From positions 1 to 23,056 of the forward strand of contig DASQVO010000044.1 in NCBI GenBank assembly GCA_035640715.1: a DNA stretch of 23,056 nucleotides, given 5' to 3'. The translations under genes were made by a program, and so were the position numbers. The DNA comes from DASQVO01 sp035640715 (GTDB taxonomy: Bacteria > Actinomycetota > Actinomycetes > Streptosporangiales > Streptosporangiaceae). The number at the start of each line of letters is the position of its first letter. The first letter of the stretch is position 1. The notes beneath the pieces are model-generated. The model saw nothing but the letters and a program-made list of their open reading frames with translations, made no database searches and was not told the origin of the DNA. Below are positions 14,745 through 21,901 of the stretch, piece after piece.

Positions 14745-15635
14745 TCATACCAGGCTCAGGATCCGGGCGGCGATATCGAGTGCCTTCTCTACGTCATCTG
14801 CCAGGTACATGAGATCGACGAAGAAATGCTCCAGGCCTGTCCCCCGCGCCACCTTTGCCATGGCGTCAGCGATCTGCCGCTCCTGGATCCCGGCGCGGAC
14901 GTTGACCCGTACGACGGCAGGCAGCTCGGTGATGTCCCGGCCGGCTTCCTCAGCCGCCTGCCGGATGAGCTCCCGCTGCCGGAGAAAAAGCTCCGGCTCG
15001 AAAGCGTCCGGGATACGGCCTGCCGGCAGCCAGCCGTCCGCGCGCCGGCCGATGCGCCGTAGGGCAGCCTCTGAGACTCCGCCCAGGTAGATAGGCGGGC
15101 GCGGGCGCTGGACGGGCTTGAGGTCAACGTAGCTGTCCGGCATCTCCCACACCGCGCCGTGGTAGCCCACCGGGCTGGCGCTCCAGATGGCCTCCAGGGC
15201 GTCGAGGCTCTCGTTCAGCTGGGCCCCCCTGTTTCGCCAGGGGACCCGGACAGCCTGGTACTCGTCCGGTGACCAGCCGCTGCCGAAGCCGGGGATCAGC
15301 CGGCCCCCGCTCGCCACGTCGATAGTGGTCAGGGACCGCGCGAGCGCGATCGGCGGGTACCAGGGAAGGTTGAGCACGCTGGTGCCGAGCTGCGCGGACG
15401 TGGTGGCCGCAGCCGCCAGGGTGAGGACCGCAAGGGGATCCAGCAGCGACCGGAACTCTGCTGGCATGGTGCTGGTGCCGCTGTAGCCGATGACCGGCTT
15501 CACCGGCGCAAGCAGCCGGTCCCCGGCCCAGAAGCTTTGCGCGCCCAGCCGCTCCGCTTCCGCGGCGAACCAGGCGACCCGGTCAGCCTGCCGTGCCTGC
15601 CCGCCGAACTGCGGCAAGGCAAATCCAACGCGCAT
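14745..15635 (-). CDS. LLM-class (luciferase-like) flavin/F420-dependent oxidoreductase
   Basis: A 296-residue TIM-barrel monooxygenase-like protein. It starts MRVGFALPQFG behind AAAGGGGTGAG. Family marks are AAEAERLGAQSFWAGDRLL, LDPLAVLTLAAAATTSAQLGTSVLNLP, ALARSLTTIDVASGGRLIPGFGSGWSPDEYQAV and PIYLGGVSEAALRRIGRRADGWLPAG. The GSGWSPDEY loop is typical of the F420-associated LLM subfamilies, so F420 is more likely than FMN, although this is inference. Substrate unknown. It is followed in the same direction by nothing closer than the CocE remnant, and preceded by the DUF167 gene at a 132-bp distance. Confidence 0.88.
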   Translation of the reverse strand: MRVGFALPQFGGQARQADRVAWFAAEAERLGAQSFWAGDRLLAPVKPVIGYSGTSTMPAEFRSLLDPLAVLTLAAAATTSAQLGTSVLNLPWYPPIALARSLTTIDVASGGRLIPGFGSGWSPDEYQAVRVPWRNRGAQLNESLDALEAIWSASPVGYHGAVWEMPDSYVDLKPVQRPRPPIYLGGVSEAALRRIGRRADGWLPAGRIPDAFEPELFLRQRELIRQAAEEAGRDITELPAVVRVNVRAGIQERQIADAMAKVARGTGLEHFFVDLMYLADDVEKALDIAARILSLV

Positions 15636-15767
15636 CAGAATCTCACCCCTTTCGTTGTGCCAGCTAACCGTGCTGTGATCCGTCCCGGCTGATCGGCGCC
15701 GTCCCTATCTTTGCAGGCAGCCGTTCACCGGCCGGTCCCGCCACCGGGCATGCCAGCCGCGGGCGTG

Positions 15768-16046
15768 CTAGCCGCTGAGGAGCGCCGCCAGCCGCTGGGC
15801 CAGCTCGCCGGGAGCGCCGGTGATCTCCAGGACCTTGTCGCGGCTGGTGGTTCCCGTGACGAGCGCGACGTCGCGACGCGGCACGCCGAACGCGTCTGCC
15901 ACCGCGCGCAGTGCCGCCTCGGTGGCCTTTCCCCCGACGGCGCGGGCGGTGACCGCGACGATCAGCGCATCCCCGTAGCGGCCGCCCACCGCCGTCCGGG
16001 ACGCGCCCGGCTTCACCCGGATGTGGACCCGCATGCCCGCTGCCAT
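15768..16046 (-). CDS. DUF167-family protein (YggU-like)
   Basis: A 92-residue protein. I chose ATG 16046 because GAGGGG lies 6 nt before it; a second ATG at 16034 is also possible. The family pattern is complete: VHIRVKPGASRTAVGGRYGDALIVAVTARAVGGKATEAALRAVADAFGV, then DVALVTGTTSRDKVLEITG. This is a small widespread alpha/beta fold of unknown function. It lies 40 bp downstream of the methyltransferase gene and probably shares its transcript. Confidence 0.85.
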   Translation of the reverse strand: MAAGMRVHIRVKPGASRTAVGGRYGDALIVAVTARAVGGKATEAALRAVADAFGVPRRDVALVTGTTSRDKVLEITGAPGELAQRLAALLSG

Positions 16047-16086
16047 GCGTCCCCTCAGCAGCAGCTTCACCGGCCGGGATGGCCGG

Positions 16087-16938
16087 CTATGGCTTGCGGG
16101 CGACGCCGGCCCACATGGTGGAAGGGCCCGCGGCGTCGGCCTCCGATTCCGGCCGCCACTCCGGCGCCCGGACCACACCGGGCTCGATCAGTTCCAGGCC
16201 GCCGAAGAACCGGGAGATCTCGGCGTGGCTCCGCGGGGTGACCTTCTGGGCCATGAGCTGGCTGAGCTGCGTCGCCATGTTGGCCATCGCCGCAGCCTCG
16301 ATGTCTGAAGCCGGGTGCGAAATCACCAGGTAACTGCCGGACGGCACCGCGTCCATCAGCCGTGCCACGATCGCGTGCGGCTCATCCTCATCGGGAACGA
16401 ACTGCAGGATCGCCATCAGCACGACTGCCACCGGCTTGGCGAAATCCAGCCGCCGCTCCGCCTCGGCCAGGATCACGTCAGTATCGCGCAGGTCAGCGTC
16501 GATATAGGCGGTGGCTCCCCGCGGATCGCTGGTGAGCAGGGCGCGGGCGTGGGCGAGCACCATCGGGTCGTTGTCGACGTAGACGATCCGGCTCTCTGGT
16601 GCTGCAGCCTGGGCGACCTCGTGGGTATTGTCCGCCGTTGGTATGCCGGTGCCGATGTCGAGGAACTGCCGGATATCAGCCTCGGCAGCCAGGTAGTGCA
16701 CCGTACGGGCCAGGAATGCCCGGGTGGCACGCACCGAGGCGACCATGTCGGGGAAGGCAGCGATCCCGATGTCACCGGCCTCCCGGTCGGCCCGGAAGTT
16801 GTCTTTGCCGCCTAGCCAGTAATCCTGGACCCGTGCGATATGCGCCACGGTGACGTCGATATCCGGGCAGGCGATGTTTTCCCCGTCATCCGCCCACCGG
16901 AACCACGCGCCTTCTTCGGCCACAGCCGCGCCTTCCAT
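16087..16938 (-). CDS. SAM-dependent methyltransferase, DUF574/Methyltransf_19 family
   Basis: A 283-residue protein. The family's signature IARVQDYWLGGKDNFRADREAG lies at about 34-55, followed by the SAM-binding motif FLDIGTGIPTADNTHEVAQ (92-110), an acidic end of strand 2 (RIVYVDNDPMVLAHARALL), AYIDADLRDTD, and a late GVVRAPEWRPE region. The family is greatly expanded in actinomycetes, often near secondary-metabolite or regulatory genes, and substrates are mostly undefined. The ATG at 16938 is not preceded by a strong ribosome site. A 227-bp gap separates it from citrate synthase. Confidence 0.9.
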   Translation of the reverse strand: MEGAAVAEEGAWFRWADDGENIACPDIDVTVAHIARVQDYWLGGKDNFRADREAGDIGIAAFPDMVASVRATRAFLARTVHYLAAEADIRQFLDIGTGIPTADNTHEVAQAAAPESRIVYVDNDPMVLAHARALLTSDPRGATAYIDADLRDTDVILAEAERRLDFAKPVAVVLMAILQFVPDEDEPHAIVARLMDAVPSGSYLVISHPASDIEAAAMANMATQLSQLMAQKVTPRSHAEISRFFGGLELIEPGVVRAPEWRPESEADAAGPSTMWAGVARKP

Positions 16939-17105
16939 CCGTTTTTGATTGTCCGCTGCTCTCCCCCAAATCCGAGCCTATCCTCCCAGAGCGGGCCGGA
17001 CTTGATGAAATATGGCCGCACCCGGGCCGATCCCGGACCGCTGAACTCACAGACGGTGCGATACACGTTCAGGGCATTGCCGTAGGACGGGCAAGGGCGT
17101 CACGA

Positions 17106-17140
17106 GGGCGGCCGGTCATCGCCTCGTTTCCCGGCCGCCC
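17106..17140 (-). terminator. Inverted repeat downstream of citrate synthase
   Basis: GGGCGGCCGG (17106-17115) and CCGGCCGCCC (17131-17140) form a 10-bp stem with a 15-nt loop, 26 nt past the citrate synthase stop. A 14-bp direct repeat GTTTCCCGGCCGCC (17126-17139 and 17153-17166) overlaps the right arm, and its second copy includes the gene's stop codon. There is no T-run. It probably ends the operon. Confidence 0.5.
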
Positions 17141-17165
17141 AGCAGTTCCCGAGTTTCCCGGCCGC

Positions 17166-18467
17166 CTAGCCGTGCTGCTCACGCTCGGCAAGCGGCCGGT
17201 ATGTCTGCCCGCGGTCGCCTGTGTATACCTGCAGCGGCCTGGCGATCTTCTGCTCCGGGTCATCGAGCATCTCCAGCCACTGGGCCACCCAGCCGCTCGT
17301 CCTGGGGATGGCGAACAGCACCGGGAACATCTCCGACGGCAGGCCCAGCGCCTGGTAGATGAGGCCGGAGTAGAAGTCGACGTTAGGGTAGAGCCGCCTG
17401 CTGACGAAGTACTCGTCCGCCAGCGCCTGCTTCTCGAGCTCCAGGGCGATGTAGAGCAGCGGGTTCGTGCCCTTGGCCTCGAACACGTCGTCCGCTGCCC
17501 GCTTGATCAGCTTGGCGCGGGGATCGTAGCTCTTGTAGACGCGGTGACCGAAGCCCATCAGGCGCTGCTCACCACGCTTGACCGCCTCGATGAAGTCCGG
17601 GACCTCACTGACGTCGCCGATGCGGGTGAGCATCCTGATCACGGCCTCGTTGGCCCCGCCATGCAGCGGCCCGTAGAGGGCGGCGATCCCGGCCGCGACC
17701 GATGAATAGGGGTCGGCGTGCGAGGAGCCGACAACCCGGACGGCGGTCGTGGAGCAGTTCTGCTCGTGATCGGCGTGCAGGATGAACAGGGTCTCGAGAG
17801 CGCGCTCTACCCGGGGATCGGGTTTGTACTGCAATTCGGACATCTTGAACAGCATGGACAGGAAGTTGCCGACGTAGCTGAGCTCGTTGTCCGGGTAGAC
17901 GTAGGGCATCCCGCGATTGTGCCGGTAGGCGAATGCCGCCAGCGTGGGCAGTTTCGCGATGAGGCGGCGGATGTGCAGCTGTATCACGGCCGGGTCATCG
18001 CGGACGCCAGCATCGGGGTAGAACGTCGACAGCGCTCCGACCGAGGCGAGCAGCATCCCCATCGGGTGGGCGTCGTAGCGGAACCCCTCCATGAAGTCCT
18101 TCACGTTTTCGTGGACGAAGGTATGCATGGTGATGTCGCGCGTCCACTCGTCGAGCTCGGCCGCCGACGGCAGCCGCCCGAAGATCAGCAGGTAGGCAGC
18201 CTCCAGGTAGCTGGCGTCCGCGGCGAGCTGCTCGATGGGGTAGCCGCGGTGTTCCAGCACCCCGGCTTCCCCGTCGAGGTAGGTGATCTTGCTGCGGGTC
18301 ACTGCCGTGTTGATCAGGCCCGGGTCGTAACTGGTCAGCCCGTGATCAGCCTCGTCAAGCCGGATCTGCCTCAGGTCGGTCGCCCTGATCGTGCCGTCGG
18401 CGATCGGTATCTGGTACGTATTGCCGGTCCGGCTGTCGGTTACCGTCAGCATGTCCTGCTGTGTCAT
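17166..18467 (-). CDS. gltA: Citrate synthase
   Basis: A 433-residue protein with the catalytic triad visible: His269 in GPLHGGANEA, His308 in MGFGHRVYKSYDPRA, and Asp364 in YPNVDFYSGLIY. Other hallmarks are SKITYLDGEAGVLEHRGYPIEQLA and LFILHADHEQNCST. The length and the N-terminal beta-rich extension (1-50) fit the hexameric GltA type rather than the roughly 380-residue methylcitrate synthases, so acetyl-CoA plus oxaloacetate is the likely reaction. Methylcitrate synthase activity cannot be excluded because the next genes upstream are PrpD homologues. The ATG overlaps the stop of the 80-aa PrpD-C gene (18464-18467), with GGAGG inside that gene as ribosome site, so it is the last gene of the operon. 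Confidence 0.93.
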   Translation of the reverse strand: MTQQDMLTVTDSRTGNTYQIPIADGTIRATDLRQIRLDEADHGLTSYDPGLINTAVTRSKITYLDGEAGVLEHRGYPIEQLAADASYLEAAYLLIFGRLPSAAELDEWTRDITMHTFVHENVKDFMEGFRYDAHPMGMLLASVGALSTFYPDAGVRDDPAVIQLHIRRLIAKLPTLAAFAYRHNRGMPYVYPDNELSYVGNFLSMLFKMSELQYKPDPRVERALETLFILHADHEQNCSTTAVRVVGSSHADPYSSVAAGIAALYGPLHGGANEAVIRMLTRIGDVSEVPDFIEAVKRGEQRLMGFGHRVYKSYDPRAKLIKRAADDVFEAKGTNPLLYIALELEKQALADEYFVSRRLYPNVDFYSGLIYQALGLPSEMFPVLFAIPRTSGWVAQWLEMLDDPEQKIARPLQVYTGDRGQTYRPLAEREQHG

Positions 18468-18706
18468 GGCTCCTCCGCGGTGACGGCTATGTCGAACAAC
18501 TCCGCGATGTGCTCGGCCTTGTCGAGGCCCCAGATGACCGTAGCCAGCTGATCGGCCGCCGCACCGCCTAGCATCGGCACCCGCTGCTCGGCGAACTTGT
18601 GCTGGAGTTCCTCGTCGCTGATGGGATTAAGGGTATGTCCACGGTAATACCGGGCGATAGCGGAACGGCGCTCACCGCCGTTCCGCACCAGCGTGACCTT
18701 GTTCAT
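18464..18706 (-). CDS. Stand-alone MmgE/PrpD C-terminal domain protein (80 aa)
   Basis: An 80-residue gene from ATG 18706, 4 nt after the stop of PrpD paralogue 1, ending in ATGA overlap with citrate synthase. MNKVTLVRNGGERRS...RYYRGHTLNPISDEELQHKFAEQ aligns clearly with the end of the neighbouring PrpD (MNRVTVKLEDGSQES...RYYRGHAKNPMSDSELEEKFRDQ), followed by a matching IWGLDKAEHIAELF helix. Full MmgE/PrpD proteins are about 450 residues with this as the C-terminal lid domain, and here the catalytic N-domain is missing. The in-frame residues just before the ATG (GEC) also resemble PrpD (EAC), which suggests a remnant of a third prpD copy. It has kept an open frame and coupling, so a small-subunit role is possible. 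Confidence 0.7.
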   Translation of the reverse strand: MNKVTLVRNGGERRSAIARYYRGHTLNPISDEELQHKFAEQRVPMLGGAAADQLATVIWGLDKAEHIAELFDIAVTAEEP

Positions 18707-18710
18707 ACAC

Positions 18711-20108
18711 TCACCCTGCAGCCCGGATTTCTTCCCCAGGGCGGGTCTTGCCTTCGCTGGTTGCAGTCCAGGCGAACAGGGCTTCCGGTGATCCGGCTTC
18801 GTCCAGTTCCCAGATCGCTTTGCGGAGCGAGTCCGCGTCCGCCGCGGTGATGACCGATTCAGCCTGGTCGCGGAACTTCTCTTCCAGCTCGCTGTCACTC
18901 ATCGGGTTCTTGGCGTGTCCACGGTAGTAGCGCACGCTCTTCGACTCCTGGCTGCCATCCTCGAGCTTGACCGTGACCCGGTTCATGCAGGCCTCCGGCC
19001 ACGCGGCGGCGCACTCGGGGTCTTCTTCGACGGTGAGGCCGTCGAGGAGTCGCCGGATCTCAGGATCTGCGAGCCGGGACTGGTCGAGATCACTGCGCTT
19101 GACAGTGCCACGGGACAGCGCGCAGGCAACGACGTACGGGATCGAGTGGTCCGCGGTCTCCCGGGTGGTCGGGTGCCACTTCTGAGCGTCACCCGCCATC
19201 ACGCGCTTCCCGAACTCGAAGGTGCCTACTTCGATCGCGGCGAGAACCCTGCCGTTCAGTTCGGCGTGGACGGCGAGGGCCGCCTCGATCGCCCCCTGCG
19301 AGAAGTAGCCGCTGGGGAAGCGCTTGACGTGACACCCCAGGATGGCGGGGCCGGCGCTCGGGCCGAGCGGCCGCATGTCGAGCTCCTGACCGGTCACCTG
19401 GAACAGCCCGCCCCGCCCGGTGAATGGGGAGTCCGGCCCGGTTATGCCCGCGGCTGCCAGCTCCGCGGCGAACACGCCGTTGCGGCAGGCGTTTCCGGCG
19501 GCACAGCCCTTCCACATCGAGAGCTCCCCCAGCCGGGTCGCCTGCAGGGACAGGTTCGCGGTCACCGCGAGGGCGAGCGCGTGGCGGGTGTGCTCGCTGG
19601 ACAACTCGTTGGCCACCGAAGCCGCAGCGGCGCTCGCCACGGCGCCGTTCAGCACGTGGTCGATCTGCTCCACGCCGAGCCGCGTGGCGTCGGTCAGCCG
19701 GCAGAAGACCTCGTATCCCACCAGGATGCTGCGCAGGATGAGCTCGCCGGGTATCTCCTCCTCGCCGAGCTGCGCCATGGCGGCGGGAATGTAGTCGCTT
19801 GGATGGCCCACCCCGACTGTGCTGCCGTAGGTGTCGTTGTAGTCCAGGAACCGGATCATGACGCTGTTCGCGAACACCGCCGCGTCGGGGTGCAGCCGGC
19901 CGTCGCTGCCGAAAACCCGCGCGCCGGACGGCTTGGCCCGCCGCCCGCTGATGCTCCGGATGATCGTCGGCACCTGCTCGCGGTAGCTGCCCAGGGCGCA
20001 GCCGATCGAGTCGAGCAGCATCCGCTTGGCGGCATGCAACGCGTCGTCGGGTTGCGTTGCCCGGCCGCTCTCCACGATGTCCACAAGCGCGCTAAGTACC
20101 TCGTCCAT
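18711..20108 (-). CDS. MmgE/PrpD family protein, paralogue 1
   Basis: A 465-residue protein with ATG 20108 behind GAGGGAG. The all-helical N-domain carries the family's active-site strips: RFLDYNDTY (86-94) and GHPSDYIPAAMAQLG (about 101-115), with SMWKGCAAGNACRNGVFAA further on and HPTTRETADHSIPYVVACAL in the middle. The C-terminal lid (about 375-445) contains the RYYRGHAKNPMSDSELEEKF block. Family members include 2-methylcitrate dehydratase, cis-aconitate decarboxylase and iminodisuccinate epimerase. This copy looks dehydratase-like (SMWKG, RETADHS). It is followed at 4 nt by the stand-alone lid gene and preceded at 54 nt by paralogue 2. Substrate is a tricarboxylate or dicarboxylate by family; the exact one is not readable. 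Confidence 0.88.
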   Translation of the reverse strand: MDEVLSALVDIVESGRATQPDDALHAAKRMLLDSIGCALGSYREQVPTIIRSISGRRAKPSGARVFGSDGRLHPDAAVFANSVMIRFLDYNDTYGSTVGVGHPSDYIPAAMAQLGEEEIPGELILRSILVGYEVFCRLTDATRLGVEQIDHVLNGAVASAAAASVANELSSEHTRHALALAVTANLSLQATRLGELSMWKGCAAGNACRNGVFAAELAAAGITGPDSPFTGRGGLFQVTGQELDMRPLGPSAGPAILGCHVKRFPSGYFSQGAIEAALAVHAELNGRVLAAIEVGTFEFGKRVMAGDAQKWHPTTRETADHSIPYVVACALSRGTVKRSDLDQSRLADPEIRRLLDGLTVEEDPECAAAWPEACMNRVTVKLEDGSQESKSVRYYRGHAKNPMSDSELEEKFRDQAESVITAADADSLRKAIWELDEAGSPEALFAWTATSEGKTRPGEEIRAAG

Positions 20109-20162
20109 GAAACTCCCTCAGAGGAACGACCCGGCAATCCTGGCGAGTGCGCTCCGTGCGCG

Positions 20163-21611
20163 CTATACCTGCACGGAGGTGTCCATGAGCCCGCCGCCGT
20201 CCTGCGCCTGGGCTGCCACGTCGGCGGAGAGCAGGCGGGTGATGGCCCGCAGATCCGTCTGGGATTCCAGGTCAAGGATTAGGTCAGCGGCGCGTCGGCC
20301 GGCGTCGGCGCCGACGCCACCCGCCTCCAGGCAGTCCATGAACTTCTGCCGGAGCCCCTGCTCGCTCATCGGGTTCGCGGGGCTGCCCTTCGCGAAAGCG
20401 GCGCGCCCCTCGATCTCGCGGCCGTCCTTCAGGCGCACCCGGATGATGCTCGTCATGGTGTTGTATCCGGCGGCGTCGGCTTCCGGGTCCACCTCGAAGC
20501 GCACCTTCTCGATGGTGGCCTTTACCTCGGGGTCGCATACCACCTCGTCGCGGAACTCGGTTAGCCCGGCGCGGCCGCGCAGCAGCAGGATGGCGATGCA
20601 GAACTCCATGCTGAACTTGGCGGCCAGGCTGTCAGTGGGCCGGTGGTGAATCAGCGCGTTCGGCATGTGGCGATTGGTGCCCACGCGAACTTCCTCGACG
20701 TCCCCGGCGCGCAGCCCGTTCGCCCGCACCAGCTCGAGGAACGCGGTCATCGCCGGGTGGGTCAGCGAGCCGGAGGGGTAGGGCTTGATGGACACCCCCG
20801 GGTCGACGAACGTCCACGGGTCGCCCAGCTGGTCGGTGATCTTTGCGGGATCGTAACCGCCCCCGGCAGCGCTGAAGAATCCCCGGCCGGCCTCCAGGAT
20901 GTTCGGCGCGGTGGTGAAACCCTTCCCGGCCAGGCTCGCGGCCAGCAGGCCACCTTCCGCGGCGCGGCCGGCGTGGAACGGCTTCGTCATGGTCCCGAAG
21001 TTCTCACGCAGCCCGGCAGCCTGCGAGCCGGCCAGCGCCAGCGCAGCGGCGGTTTTCTCCGCGTCGTATCCGAGGAGCCGGGCGGCGCCGGCGGCGGCGC
21101 CGAACGTGCCGGCCGTGCCGGTCGAATGGAAACCTGCCTCGTAGTGGCGGGGATTTATGGACTCCGCGACCGCGGACTCCACCTCGACGCCCACCAGGTA
21201 GGCGGCGAGCAGGTCCGCGCCGCTGCAGCCCTCCCGTTCGGCCAGCGCCAGCACCGCGGGGAGCACCGGCGCCGTGGGATGAGTGAGCAACCCGTAGACC
21301 CGGTCGGGTAGCACCGCGAGCTGCGTGTCGTCGAAGTCGTCCGCGTGGATCGCCATGCCGTTGAGGAAAGCGGCGAAGCGCGCGGGAAGGACCGTGCCGC
21401 GGCCGAGCACCGTCGAGGTGCCGGCCTGGCAGCCGTAGGAGGCCACTTCCGCCGCGGCGATCGCCACACCCTCGGTACGCGCCCCGGCCACGGCGAGCCC
21501 GAAGCCGTCGAGGATGGAGTGTTTGGCTCTCCGTACCGCCTCGGTCGGGACCGCATCCAGCGGCGTGTCGGAAACAAAACGGCTGACTTTCGCCGTCAGA
21601 CCCTCGCTCAT
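20163..21611 (-). CDS. MmgE/PrpD family protein, paralogue 2
   Basis: A 482-residue protein that is distinct from paralogue 1. Active-site strips are AIHADDFDDT (about 87-96) and LLTHPTAPVLPAVLALAE. It then carries GFHSTGTAGTFGAAAGAARLLGYD and TMTKPFHAGRAAEGGLLAASLAGKGFT, the pattern of the large MmgE/CAD-like branch rather than classical PrpD, followed by a C-terminal lid with a GSPANPMSEQGLRQKF block. Its ATG (21609-21611) overlaps the stop of a 36-codon mini-ORF encoded by the 107-bp repeat, and GGGAG inside the repeat provides its ribosome site. Pairing with paralogue 1 may mean two consecutive steps or a hetero-oligomer. Substrate unknown. Confidence 0.88.
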   Translation of the reverse strand: MSEGLTAKVSRFVSDTPLDAVPTEAVRRAKHSILDGFGLAVAGARTEGVAIAAAEVASYGCQAGTSTVLGRGTVLPARFAAFLNGMAIHADDFDDTQLAVLPDRVYGLLTHPTAPVLPAVLALAEREGCSGADLLAAYLVGVEVESAVAESINPRHYEAGFHSTGTAGTFGAAAGAARLLGYDAEKTAAALALAGSQAAGLRENFGTMTKPFHAGRAAEGGLLAASLAGKGFTTAPNILEAGRGFFSAAGGGYDPAKITDQLGDPWTFVDPGVSIKPYPSGSLTHPAMTAFLELVRANGLRAGDVEEVRVGTNRHMPNALIHHRPTDSLAAKFSMEFCIAILLLRGRAGLTEFRDEVVCDPEVKATIEKVRFEVDPEADAAGYNTMTSIIRVRLKDGREIEGRAAFAKGSPANPMSEQGLRQKFMDCLEAGGVGADAGRRAADLILDLESQTDLRAITRLLSADVAAQAQDGGGLMDTSVQV

Positions 21612-21718
21612 GCCCTGTCTCCCGCTCGCCTCCGGGGCGCCTTGAGGCGCCGCCTTCCCTCCTCGCTCGTTCCTCGCTCCTCAGTCCAGGCGGCGCCGCG
21701 CCCCTCCAGCTCGCTCAT
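21608..21718 (-). CDS. Repeat-encoded 36-aa mini-ORF, downstream copy
   Basis: This copy is identical to the upstream one except for one Thr-to-Ala change at residue 9. It is preceded by GGGAGACAGGGC from the previous repeat copy, and its TGA overlaps the ATG of PrpD paralogue 2 (21608-21611). Because the repeat is 107 bp, which is not a multiple of three, every copy closes its frame exactly at the next start. Protein function is doubtful; a coupling role is possible. Confidence 0.3.
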   Translation of the reverse strand: MSELEGRGAAWTEERGTSEEGRRRLKAPRRRAGDRA

Positions 21719-21825
21719 GCCCTGTCTCCCGCTCGCCTCCGGGGCGCCTTGAGGCGCCGCCTTCCCTCCTCGCTCGTTCCTCGCTCCTCAGTCCAGGCGG
21801 TGCCGCGCCCCTCCAGCTCGCTCAT
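21715..21825 (-). CDS. Repeat-encoded 36-aa mini-ORF, upstream copy
   Basis: ATG 21825 is preceded by a real-looking GAGGAG site 7 nt upstream. The peptide starts MSELEGRGTAWTEERG and ends RRAGDRA. It is very basic at the C-terminus and matches nothing I know. Its TGA overlaps the ATG of the second mini-ORF. It could be a translated leader that couples ribosomes into prpD, or a by-product of the repeat. Confidence 0.3.
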   Translation of the reverse strand: MSELEGRGTAWTEERGTSEEGRRRLKAPRRRAGDRA

Positions 21826-21901
21826 CCGGTAACTCCTCGAAGGCATCGTTTAATCTCTCCTCGTCTGCGACCCGCTGCGGGGCGTTGACTGCGCCGGCCG
21901 G

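Larger units (their letters stand above)
21604..21825. repeat. 107-bp tandem repeat, two copies plus an 8-bp partial third
   Basis: The copies span 21604-21710 and 21711-21817, with the boundary octamer TCGCTCAT recurring at 21818-21825. They differ at one base (C21694 versus T21801). Each unit contains the hairpin GGCGCC-TTGA-GGCGCC (21636-21651 in copy 1) and a longer pairing GGCGCCGCCT with AGGCGGCGCC (21646-21655 / 21688-21697). It also contains a GAGGAGCGAGGAACGAGCGA-like purine tract on the minus strand, as in dispersed actinobacterial intergenic repeats. It sits directly before the start codon of PrpD paralogue 2. Confidence 0.95.

Noticed and set aside
17126..17166. 14-bp direct repeats GTTTCCCGGCCGCC as a possible att or CRISPR-like element
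   Set aside because: Only two copies, one spanning the citrate synthase stop and one in the terminator hairpin; no spacer array or integrase nearby.
18915..20282. Plus-strand open frame of 455 codons
   Set aside because: It is antisense to the MmgE/PrpD paralogue 1 gene; high GC keeps the opposite frame open. No recognisable motif.
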